64,000 bases of DNA from Sporobacter sp038405045 (GTDB lineage Bacteria; Bacillota; Clostridia; Oscillospirales; Oscillospiraceae). The stretch spans positions 186,001 through 250,000 of the forward strand of contig JBBZIV010000002.1 of the NCBI GenBank assembly GCA_038405045.1, written 5' to 3'. The translations under genes and the position numbers were made by a program. This document shows positions 1-6,685 of this stretch, piece after piece (position 1 is the stretch's first letter; each line of letters opens with the position of its first letter). The notes under the pieces are model-generated. The model saw nothing but the letters and a program-made list of their open reading frames with translations. It did not search any database and was not told the DNA's origin.

Positions 1-768
1 CCGAACCTGCAGAACATCCCCGTTCGCAAGGAATCGGGCGGTGCGCTGCGAAAAATGTTTGTCGCGGGGCCCGGCAATGTTCTCGTCGACGCCGACTATT
101 CGCAAATCGAGCTGCGCATTCTCGCACACCTGTCGGGCGATACGGTCATGCAGGCGGCGTTTCAAAACGGTGAGGATATCCACGCCGTGACGGCCTCACA
201 GGTCTTCTTGACGAGGCCGGAGGACGTAACGCCTCTCATGCGCAGCCGGGCCAAGGCTGTTAACTTCGGCATTGTCTACGGCATTTCGGCCTTCTCGCTG
301 GCGCAGGACATCGGTGTTACCGTGCCGGAAGCGCGGCTTTATATCGACAGCTACTTTGCCAAATACAGCGGCGTGCGCGCCTATATGCACGACATCGTCG
401 AGCAGGCCAAGCGTGACGGGTTCGTCACAACGCTCTTCGGCCGCCGCCGGTATCTGCCGGAGCTGCGGTCAGGTAACTTTAACACGCGCGCCTTCGGCGA
501 GCGCGTGGCGCGCAATACGCCCATGCAGGGGACGGCTGCCGACATCATCAAGCGCGCCATGGTGACGACCGCCGCCCGCCTGAAGGCCGAGGGCCTGACC
601 GCAAAACTCATTTTGCAGATTCACGATGAGCTGATCGCCGAATGCCCCGAGCGCGAGGAGGAGGCCGTTAAAAGAATTCTAACGGCAGAAATGGAAAATG
701 CCGCGGCCCTCGCCGTCCCGCTGACGGCTGAGGCACACGCGGGCAAAAGCTGGTATGCGGCCAAATGA
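1..768 (+). CDS. polA: DNA polymerase I, C-terminal part (5' end outside window)
   Basis: The frame is open from base 1 and starts with PNLQNIPVR, a hallmark of family A polymerases, so the gene begins upstream of the window; 255 residues of the polymerase domain are visible. Motif A (DYSQIELR, visible residues 32-39) and motif C (HDE, visible 208-210) supply the metal-binding carboxylates, and motif B (RSRAKAVNFGIVYG, about 81-94) forms the O-helix that binds dNTPs. The protein fills gaps in lagging-strand synthesis and repair. Its TGA stop overlaps the ATG of the next gene (ATGA), so translation is probably coupled to rimI. Whether the 3'-5' and 5'-3' exonuclease domains are active cannot be judged here. 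Confidence 0.97.
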   Translation, partial: PNLQNIPVRKESGGALRKMFVAGPGNVLVDADYSQIELRILAHLSGDTVMQAAFQNGEDIHAVTASQVFLTRPEDVTPLMRSRAKAVNFGIVYGISAFSLAQDIGVTVPEARLYIDSYFAKYSGVRAYMHDIVEQAKRDGFVTTLFGRRRYLPELRSGNFNTRAFGERVARNTPMQGTAADIIKRAMVTTAARLKAEGLTAKLILQIHDELIAECPEREEEAVKRILTAEMENAAALAVPLTAEAHAGKSWYAAK

Positions 769-1223
769 TAACGATTGTGGAGGCGCAGGAGCGTGATATC
801 CCAGCCGTTATGGAAATTGAGAGGGCGTCCATCACGCCGCCCTGGTCGGAGGGGACGCTGCTTGGTGAAGTAGGGCGCGTGGATACGGTTTTTAAGCTGG
901 CGGTGGAGGACGGGCAGGTCTCCGGTTTTTTCATTGTCCGCTTTGCCGCCGACGAGGCGGAGCTTTATCAGATAGCCGTCCGCGAGTCCCGCCGGAAAAA
1001 GGGGATTGGCGATGCCCTCATGACGGACGCTCTGGCGGCCTGCCGCGCGCGCGCTGCCGCCGCCTTATACTTAGAGGTGCGAAAATCGAATGCCCCCGCG
1101 CTCATGCTTTATAAAAAGCACGGTTTTGTCCACGCGGGTCGGCGTAAAAATTATTACAGCAGTCCCGTGGAGGACGCCATCGTCCTGTCGTATCATTTTG
1201 AGGGCGACAAAGAAAGCGTGTAA
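765..1223 (+). CDS. rimI: Ribosomal-protein-alanine N-acetyltransferase RimI
   Basis: A 152-residue GNAT-fold acetyltransferase. The acetyl-CoA pyrophosphate-binding motif (RKKGIG, around residues 77-82) and the following helix are intact, and the length fits RimI, which acetylates the N-terminal amine of ribosomal protein bS18. The start overlaps the polA stop by four bases and tsaD follows after four bases. RimI next to tsaD is a common Firmicutes arrangement, often with tsaB and tsaE, which are not in this window. Other GNAT substrates cannot be excluded; the RimI call leans on sequence pattern plus the tsaD neighbour. Confidence 0.9.
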   Translation: MITIVEAQERDIPAVMEIERASITPPWSEGTLLGEVGRVDTVFKLAVEDGQVSGFFIVRFAADEAELYQIAVRESRRKKGIGDALMTDALAACRARAAAALYLEVRKSNAPALMLYKKHGFVHAGRRKNYYSSPVEDAIVLSYHFEGDKESV

Positions 1224-1227
1224 AGAA

Positions 1228-2244
1228 ATGATTATTTTATCAATTGAAACATCCTGCGACGAGACGGCTGTCGCCGTTACGAAGGACGGGCGCTCGGTGC
1301 TGTCCGACGAGATTTTCTCACAGGCGGATTTGCATGCGCTGTATGGCGGCGTCGTCCCGGAGATCGCCTCGCGCAACCACGTTGCCGTTATCGGCCGCCT
1401 CACCGAGCAGGCGCTTAAAAAGGCTGGAATCACAAAAAAGGAAATTGACGCCGTCGCTGTCACATACGCGCCGGGTCTCGTTGGCGCCTTGCTCGTCGGT
1501 GTCAATTTTGCCAAAGGTCTGGCGCTGGCGCTCAACGTCCCGCTTATTCCTGTCCATCACATTAAGGGCCACATTGCCGCCAATTATATTGCTTTTCCAG
1601 AGCTTGAGCCGCCGTTTCTCGCCCTCATCGTCTCCGGCGGGAACAGCCTTATTGCCGACGTACGCGACTATACGGATATCGGCCTTGTCGGTGCCTCACG
1701 GGACGACGCGGCGGGCGAATGCTTTGATAAGGCAGCGCGTGTGCTCGGCCTGCCGTACCCCGGCGGCCGCCCAATGGACCTGCTGGCGCAGGCGGGAGAC
1801 GACACGGCCTTCACGCTCCCGCGCGCCAAAATCGAGGGCTCGCCGTATGATATGTCTTTTTCCGGGCTCAAAACAGCCGTCGTCAATATCGTCCACAACG
1901 CCGAGCAAAAAAACGAGACACTTGACAAAGCGTCTCTCGCGGCGTCGTTTGCCCGCGCTGTCAGCGAGACGCTCGTGCCACGGACGATGGCGGCAGCCCG
2001 GGCGCTCGGGCATAAAAAAATCGCCGTCGCGGGCGGCGTTGCTGCCAATTCCCGCATTCGGGCTGATTTTATCTCTGCGGCAGCCGAAGCAGGGCTTTCG
2101 CTTTTTGTCCCGCCGCTGTCCTTGTGCGGTGACAACGGCGCGATGATCGGCGCGCAGGCGTATTATGAATTTATGAGCGGACGGCGTGCCGTGATGGATC
2201 TAAACGCTTGCGCGACGATGGATATTGACGCGGAAGCGCTATAA
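1228..2244 (+). CDS. tsaD: tRNA N6-adenosine threonylcarbamoyltransferase TsaD
   Basis: A 338-residue protein of the Kae1/TsaD/Gcp family, the catalytic subunit that moves threonylcarbamoyl from TC-AMP to A37 of ANN-decoding tRNAs to give t6A. It opens with the family N-terminus (MIILSIETSCDET) and carries the metal-binding HHIKGH motif at residues 110-115, where the family has its two His ligands. The ATG at 1228 is preferred over an upstream in-frame start because it gives the canonical N-terminus and sits four bases after the rimI stop. A gene-free stretch of 441 bp follows, with no clear terminator. Confidence 0.96.
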   Translation: MIILSIETSCDETAVAVTKDGRSVLSDEIFSQADLHALYGGVVPEIASRNHVAVIGRLTEQALKKAGITKKEIDAVAVTYAPGLVGALLVGVNFAKGLALALNVPLIPVHHIKGHIAANYIAFPELEPPFLALIVSGGNSLIADVRDYTDIGLVGASRDDAAGECFDKAARVLGLPYPGGRPMDLLAQAGDDTAFTLPRAKIEGSPYDMSFSGLKTAVVNIVHNAEQKNETLDKASLAASFARAVSETLVPRTMAAARALGHKKIAVAGGVAANSRIRADFISAAAEAGLSLFVPPLSLCGDNGAMIGAQAYYEFMSGRRAVMDLNACATMDIDAEAL

Positions 2245-2685
2245 ATCACACCAATCTATCTTTATCGGGAGATTCATAAAAAAGTTTAGGGAATATTTTT
2301 GTAAAATATTTTTCTGGCAACTGTCTCAAATCGGTTATTATGTAAATAGAAACGAAAAGGCGGCAAACGATGCGCAATGCGCGAAAATCGATTGTTAATT
2401 AATAGCAAAAAAGTGTTCTAACGCTATGATACAAAGGGATAGTAGTGGTGGATAAACCGGTGGACAGTGTGAATAACTCTCTGTAGAAAGCTGTAACGGA
2501 TGAATTTACGTAAACTCTTACGACATCGTATTTGTCAGTAGAGATTTAAGAAAACCGTCGATTTTACAAAAAGTTAACAAGCCGAACTGGTCGAAGTCAT
2601 GAAATAAAATTGCGCCAAGCAGAAAAATTCTCATATCCTGTCGGTCTGGAATTTCTGTCGAATCGCGTTTATACAAAACGTAATA
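2245..2685. other. AT-rich gene-free region with two DnaA-box-like 9-mers
   Basis: No convincing gene on either strand. It contains a palindrome AATATTTT-tgt-AAAATATT at 2292-2310, and two same-strand 9-mers, GGTGGATAA (2447-2455) and TGTGAATAA (2468-2476), each one mismatch from the DnaA-box complement TGTGGATAA and spaced 21 bp start to start (two helical turns). No dnaA, dnaN or rpmH gene is near, so there is no basis to call an origin. The region may hold regulatory sites or gene remnants. Confidence 0.4.
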
Positions 2686-3366
2686 TCAATCGGACAGAAA
2701 CGTTAAAACAGCGTCATTAAACATGGCGCTGTTTTCTTTGGCAATAAAATGAGAGCCGTCGAGAATGGTTAGAACGCCGTGCGGCAAATGTCGGTAAATC
2801 GTTGCAGTGTGACTCTGGCGGATCATGTCGCGGCTTCCGACGATGACGAGGACCGGTATCTGAAGCTGTCGAAGCGCGGTGGGGCAAATATTCGGCTCGG
2901 ATAGCATCAGCGCCAAAAAGTCGCGCTTGATGACGGACTTCTTGCTGACGGGTGATAAAAGCGACGCCAGGCACCAAGACAGGGTGATGGGGAGCAAAAC
3001 AAAGGGCTTGAGACCGAACGGTGACAGATTTGCTCCGTTTAAAACAAGGCGGGCAACGAAGGCGGGGTAACGAAGTGCGAATAGCAGGGCGATGTTGCCT
3101 CCGTCGCTAAAGCCGAGCAGATGTGCCTCCCGGATGCCGAGCCCATCAAGAAAAAGCTTTAAATCCTCAGCAAACCGTGTAAGCTTAAAGTGCCCCGCAC
3201 CGCGTGGCGACTGACCGTGGCCCCGCGTGTCAACGGCAATGACGCGATAGTAGCGGGCGAAGGTATCGATTTGCCGGTCGAAATACTCTGCGCTCTCTCC
3301 GTTGCCGTGCAGCAGGACAAGGGGAAAGCCAGTCCCTTTTTCAATGTAATGCAGGTTGATATCCAA
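2686..3366 (-). CDS. Alpha/beta hydrolase
   Basis: A 226-residue alpha/beta-hydrolase-fold protein. The oxyanion-hole HGNGES is at residues 20-25, the nucleophile elbow GFSDGG places Ser87, the acid is the Asp in IVGSRDM and the base the His in DGSHFI. Substrate unknown; the cap region is short, as in small esterases. The TTG at 3366 is chosen because a GGGAGG ribosome site (plus-strand 3375-3381) lies 8 bases upstream; an ATG at 3390 is possible but would sit next to the -10 box with no ribosome site. Transcribed away from the tRNA gene. Confidence 0.85.
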   Translation of the reverse strand: MDINLHYIEKGTGFPLVLLHGNGESAEYFDRQIDTFARYYRVIAVDTRGHGQSPRGAGHFKLTRFAEDLKLFLDGLGIREAHLLGFSDGGNIALLFALRYPAFVARLVLNGANLSPFGLKPFVLLPITLSWCLASLLSPVSKKSVIKRDFLALMLSEPNICPTALRQLQIPVLVIVGSRDMIRQSHTATIYRHLPHGVLTILDGSHFIAKENSAMFNDAVLTFLSD

Positions 3367-3398
3367 GGGTATTGCCCTCCCGGTTAGCATGTCCTTAT

Positions 3399-3427
3399 AT
3401 TATAACATTAAGTCTTTACAGTATAAA
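3399..3427 (-). promoter_or_regulatory. Promoter for the alpha/beta hydrolase
   Basis: On the minus strand TTTATA (3427-3422), a 17-bp spacer and a perfect TATAAT (3404-3399). The start would fall near 3392, giving a leader of about 25 bases with the GGGAGG site before the TTG start at 3366. It overlaps the divergent tRNA promoter. Confidence 0.5.
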
Positions 3428-3443
3428 TAAATTCTGCTATAAT
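3415..3443 (+). promoter_or_regulatory. Promoter for tRNA-Ala
   Basis: TTTACA (3415-3420), 17-bp spacer, perfect TATAAT (3438-3443), about 26 bases before the first base of the mature tRNA. It interleaves with the minus-strand hydrolase promoter, so the two may compete for polymerase. Confidence 0.75.
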
Positions 3444-3468
3444 AAACACCGCTCTGGAAAAAACATAT

Positions 3469-3544
3469 GGGGGCGTAGCTCAGCTGGGAGAGCGTACGGT
3501 TCGCATCCGTAAGGTCGAGAGTTCGATCCTCTTCGTCTCCACCA
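3469..3544 (+). tRNA. tRNA-Ala (anticodon CGC)
   Basis: A 76-nt cloverleaf with all arms. The acceptor stem GGGGGCG/CGTCTCC carries the G3:U70 wobble pair that identifies alanine tRNAs; D arm with AGCTGGGA loop; anticodon stem TACGG/CCGTA with loop TTCGCAT gives anticodon CGC (codon GCG); T arm GAGAG-TTCGATC-CTCTT; CCA is encoded (3542-3544). A single-gene unit with its own promoter and terminator. Confidence 0.96.
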
Positions 3545-3586
3545 AAACACAGGAGAGTCTGTTTAGCGGACTCTCCTGTGTTTTTT
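3545..3586 (+). terminator. Intrinsic terminator of tRNA-Ala
   Basis: Arms 3544-3559 and 3569-3584 pair perfectly around a 9-base loop and run into a T tract (3579-3586). It starts directly after the encoded CCA. Confidence 0.92.
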
Positions 3587-3619
3587 GATTTGTATTAAAA
3601 AATGAAGATCAACTTTCGA

Positions 3620-3856
3620 CTATTTCTTGCCTTTTAGAGGCTGAAGCATGTTGGTCTTTCTGCAATTCGGGCATGTGATGCTGTATTTCCCGTCGAAGCT
3701 ATGGGCAGTGAAGAAACTTTTAAAAAAGCTCTCTTGAAAATGCTCTCCGCAATTCGGGCACTCAAAATGATGGCTGGACGATTTGATGGCGATTCTGATG
3801 ACGTTAACAATAATGACGACAACCACCACGGCGATAATATATACATATTTTGGCAT
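3620..3856 (-). CDS. Small membrane-anchored zinc-ribbon protein
   Basis: A 78-residue protein with one N-terminal membrane helix (about residues 4-24, YVYIIAVVVVVIIVNVIRIA) followed by a two-knuckle zinc ribbon: CPNC at about 34-37 and CPNC at about 62-65. An AAGGA ribosome site precedes the ATG. The function is unknown; the layout suggests a small cytosol-facing metal-binding domain tethered to the membrane. It lies directly downstream of a possible broken membrane-protein reading frame (3878-4027) on the same strand. Confidence 0.7.
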   Translation of the reverse strand: MPKYVYIIAVVVVVIIVNVIRIAIKSSSHHFECPNCGEHFQESFFKSFFTAHSFDGKYSITCPNCRKTNMLQPLKGKK

Positions 3857-3877
3857 AAAACATTCCTTCTTGAAACG

Positions 3878-4027
3878 TTAGATTTCTTTTTGCGTGTAGA
3901 TCAGATTCGCGATCAGCGCGGAGACAACCAGGAGGATCAGCCCGATCAGAACACCGCATAGGGGGATCAGAAATGGATTCGTTGTGAAGAACTTGATGAC
4001 CTGGAGAGATCGATGATCGATCGTAAT
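3878..4027 (-). pseudogene. Possible remnant of a small membrane protein
   Basis: An open minus-strand frame encodes a hydrophobic stretch (NPFLIPLCGVLIGLILLVVS...) ending in a lysine-rich tail and a TAA 21 bases before the zinc-ribbon gene. The frame opens after a TAG and has no ATG, GTG or TTG, so no ordinary start exists; it looks like the 3' end of a lost or frameshifted gene. Evidence is only the translated hydrophobic pattern and its position. Confidence 0.3.
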
Positions 4028-4102
4028 CTAATCACTGAAATGAGAGTGAAATGCTTTATGATGGAAGACAGGCATCAGTGAAATACGATTTGGGGGCATA
4101 CG

Positions 4103-4996
4103 ATGGATTGTACGAAATGCAAACTGAAGGGCTGTCGGACGCAAGAACCCTGTGGCGACAACAGTGCCCTTTATGCGCACGGCTATCTTGACGATACTAC
4201 GCGGCCTGTCATCCAGGCGGCCGCGGCACTCGTGGATGACGGTCGTGCCGGGACGTTGAACCGGCTTGAGGAAATAATTACATATGCCAAAATACGGGGC
4301 TATGAAAAAATCGGTGTGGCGTATTGCTATGGGCTCGAGAAAGAGGCCGTACTGCTGAGACAACACCTTGACGACAGCGGGTTGAAGGCGGTAATGGTAT
4401 CCTGCACGGTTGACGGCTTAACGCAGTCGATTGTTGATCCTGACAAAACAACCAAGGCGGTATCCTGCAATCCGCTCGGGCAGGCACACGCGCTCAACCG
4501 CGTGCCGGTCGATTTCACAATTCTGATGGGCCTTTGTCTGGGCCATGACATCCTTCTGCAAAGAAGCCTCTCGATGGATTTTACAACATTTGTTGTAAAA
4601 GACCGCGTGCTGAACCATCATCCGCTTCTGGCACTCTCAGAGAATCGGCCGGAGGATGTGTTTCTTGAGAACATAAGCCGAGACTTCAATCTCATTAAAG
4701 CTGATGATTTTAAACGAAAACTGCAAAAGGCCGGCAATCCGGATGAATTTTATCTTTTGGACCTGAGGGGACCGGAAGCGTTTAAAAAAGATGGACTTCC
4801 CGGCTCAACAAACTGCTTGCTCACGAGTTTGCCGAAGCACTACAAAGCGTTGTTTCCGGATAAAAGTAAAGATCTAATTGCTTATTGCAACGGCGGAATT
4901 CAGTCGGTATATGCCGTCATGTTTCTGACTATGAAAGGGTACCAAAATGTGAAAAGCCTTTCCGGCGGCATATCAAGTTATTTTCAAAAGGGCTAA
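4103..4996 (+). CDS. DUF1847-type metal-binding protein fused to a rhodanese domain
   Basis: A 297-residue two-domain protein. Residues about 1-185 look like the DUF1847 family of predicted metal-binding proteins: an N-terminal Cys cluster (MDCTKCKLKGC, further Cys17) and further Cys-bearing loops (VSCTVDG, GLCLGHD). Residues about 195-297 form a rhodanese domain with LLDLRGPEAF and the active-site loop AYCNGGIQS, whose Cys would carry a persulfide. A role in sulfur transfer or sulfide handling is inferred. It converges on the operon that ends with an SQR-like gene, which strengthens the sulfur theme. The next gene is on the other strand. Confidence 0.8.
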   Translation: MDCTKCKLKGCRTQEPCGDNSALYAHGYLDDTTRPVIQAAAALVDDGRAGTLNRLEEIITYAKIRGYEKIGVAYCYGLEKEAVLLRQHLDDSGLKAVMVSCTVDGLTQSIVDPDKTTKAVSCNPLGQAHALNRVPVDFTILMGLCLGHDILLQRSLSMDFTTFVVKDRVLNHHPLLALSENRPEDVFLENISRDFNLIKADDFKRKLQKAGNPDEFYLLDLRGPEAFKKDGLPGSTNCLLTSLPKHYKALFPDKSKDLIAYCNGGIQSVYAVMFLTMKGYQNVKSLSGGISSYFQKG

Positions 4997-5002
4997 TACA
5001 AT

Positions 5003-5047
5003 ACAAAAACCGCAAGACGATGAGAGCTAACGTCTTGCGGTTTTTGT
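5003..5047. terminator. Bidirectional terminator between convergent genes
   Basis: A 17-bp perfect stem (5003-5019 with 5031-5047) flanked by A5 on the left arm and T5 on the right arm, so it can end transcription from the rhodanese gene (plus) and from the respiratory operon (minus). Confidence 0.9.
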
Positions 5048-5112
5048 ACTTCGTGGCGACTGAATCAGCACGAAGAATTCCTATAAAATTAGAAGCGTTC
5101 TATAATAAGCCG

Positions 5113-5235
5113 TCAGATCTTCTTGACCGCAACAAGAATTTTAAGCGTATTGACCGTAAACTTAACAAACTGAACGACTGCGTTCTTCATCAAAAAGCGC
5201 TGAAAGCCTGTAATTTGTATCTCGCTGCTCATCAT
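5113..5235 (-). CDS. 40-residue protein at the end of the cyd/SQR operon
   Basis: A short reading frame starting 12 bases after the stop of the SQR-like gene, with a strong GGAGG ribosome site overlapping that junction. It encodes 40 residues beginning MMSSEIQITG and ending in KILVAVKKI: an amphipathic or weakly hydrophobic segment with basic residues, no Cys. A second ATG directly follows the first. I do not recognise it. Position and ribosome site suggest a small accessory or membrane-associated partner of the upstream flavoprotein. Confidence 0.6.
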   Translation of the reverse strand: MMSSEIQITGFQRFLMKNAVVQFVKFTVNTLKILVAVKKI

Positions 5236-5247
5236 TATACCTCCGTT

Positions 5248-6675
5248 TTATTCAGGAATGACAGTCCAGCCGGGATTGCCTTTGAATTTGTACATAAAGC
5301 CCGTATGAAGCGCCCGCTTGAGCCAGGCGCCGCCCTTGCCAAGATCAAAAAAGGTCTGTTTCAGATTACGTCCGCCATCCTCTTTCGGGTATGTACTATA
5401 ATCGGGGACAGCCGGGGTTAAAACCATTGTCATGGCACTGCCCGTGACAATCGATTTATTGAGCGAAGCAATACAAGCAGCAGGAATCTGAGACATGGAC
5501 AGCTGAACGGGCGGCTTTTTTTCGCCTTTGACAAGGGCTGTCACATTTTCGGCGACGACCTTGCCGATGATGCCGGAGGTCATACCGGTGCGGGGCGGAG
5601 CAGCATGAATTTTCACGCCGCTCTTTGTCGTACCGCTGGGGGGCGAAATAGGGTGCGGCGGTGCAAAGGCAATGCCAGCGGCGAAGATAGACGGGCTGAA
5701 AGGAGACTGATACGTTGTCGGCCAGTCGGAAGCCGACCAGTCAGCCATTGGTTTGGCACCCGATGTATAATCGGCATCTACCTTGATAAAACCGGCAGGA
5801 TTGCAAACTTTGTCGGACATGTCTTCTCCGGCGTTGTTAACATAACTGATTTTAGAGCCTAAGAATTGCGGAATCAGCATGGAAAAATCAAATCTGATGG
5901 CGCCTTCTTCCTGGCGCGTGTTTTCCCAATGTAACGTGTTTGAGTCGATTTTCATCGGGGCGGCGCTGTCGACAATTGTAATCCCACAATCTCTCATCAA
6001 CCATTTGACAAGCTCGCCGGAATTGCGCTTTGCACCGGCAAAATTACCGATGATGCCACCCATGCCGAAATCACCGGCGTAGGGTTCGTTGGTAAACCAA
6101 ATGAGCTCGCATTTGTCTCGGAGATGACGGCGTGTGAGGTCGTTATGGATATTATGGATATACTCGAAGGCGGCACCCTGGCATGTTGCACTGGCGTGGC
6201 CTGTACCGATGACGAAGGTTTGCTTCTCGCCGCGTTCCATTTTCGCAACACACGAAAAATATGCGTCACGGGCGTGTGTGGCGTGGTCAGCCGTGCAGAT
6301 GGAGACGGTCTGACCGGCGTTGGGCCCGAGGCCGGGTGTGCCAGAAAAATTTAGATGCGGACCGGTGGCAAAAACAACATAGTCGTAATCCAGCTGAGTT
6401 CCGTCCTGCACGGTGATTTTTTTGCCTTCGACATTAACCGCAACAGCACGCTGATTGACAAAGTGAATACCGCGTCTTTTATAAATCGGCGCAAGGGGAA
6501 AATAAGTTTTCTCGGCAGCCATCGTGCCGACACCGACCCATACGAGCGAAGGAGTATACTGGAAATAGCTGCGATCGCTCACGACGGTAACATCGTGCCT
6601 GTCGCCCAGCCACATCTTTGTATAGAGTGCTGCTGTGTGGCCGGCAAAGCCGCCACCGATAACGACAACCTTCAT
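5248..6675 (-). CDS. Sulfide:quinone oxidoreductase-like FAD protein
   Basis: A 475-residue protein of the NDH-2/SQR flavoprotein group. Residues 1-12 hold the GGGFAG dinucleotide fold for FAD; ATGPHL closes the first FAD segment. Two SQR hallmark cysteines are visible: Cys127 in SICTADHA and Cys165 in ATCQGAAFE. The region that carries the third SQR cysteine (before PKTG/PRTG, here IHAAPPRTG) has Ala instead, so a classic three-Cys SQR mechanism is uncertain. In SQR, sulfide electrons pass through FAD to a membrane quinone; the C-terminal 60 residues would form the membrane-binding part. It is the next-to-last gene of the cyd operon, 10 bases after cydC, which fits electron delivery to the quinone pool that feeds cytochrome bd. 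Alternatives: another quinone-reducing or sulfur flavoenzyme. Confidence 0.75.
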   Translation of the reverse strand: MKVVVIGGGFAGHTAALYTKMWLGDRHDVTVVSDRSYFQYTPSLVWVGVGTMAAEKTYFPLAPIYKRRGIHFVNQRAVAVNVEGKKITVQDGTQLDYDYVVFATGPHLNFSGTPGLGPNAGQTVSICTADHATHARDAYFSCVAKMERGEKQTFVIGTGHASATCQGAAFEYIHNIHNDLTRRHLRDKCELIWFTNEPYAGDFGMGGIIGNFAGAKRNSGELVKWLMRDCGITIVDSAAPMKIDSNTLHWENTRQEEGAIRFDFSMLIPQFLGSKISYVNNAGEDMSDKVCNPAGFIKVDADYTSGAKPMADWSASDWPTTYQSPFSPSIFAAGIAFAPPHPISPPSGTTKSGVKIHAAPPRTGMTSGIIGKVVAENVTALVKGEKKPPVQLSMSQIPAACIASLNKSIVTGSAMTMVLTPAVPDYSTYPKEDGGRNLKQTFFDLGKGGAWLKRALHTGFMYKFKGNPGWTVIPE

Positions 6676-6685
6676 TTCTTCCTCC

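Noticed and set aside
2245..2685. Chromosomal replication origin
   Set aside because: Only two imperfect DnaA-like boxes and no dnaA, dnaN, rpmH or gid genes nearby.
4885..5421. Plus-strand 178-residue gene downstream of the rhodanese protein
   Set aside because: It runs through the rhodanese gene end, a strong terminator and the antisense of the SQR-like gene; a shadow frame.
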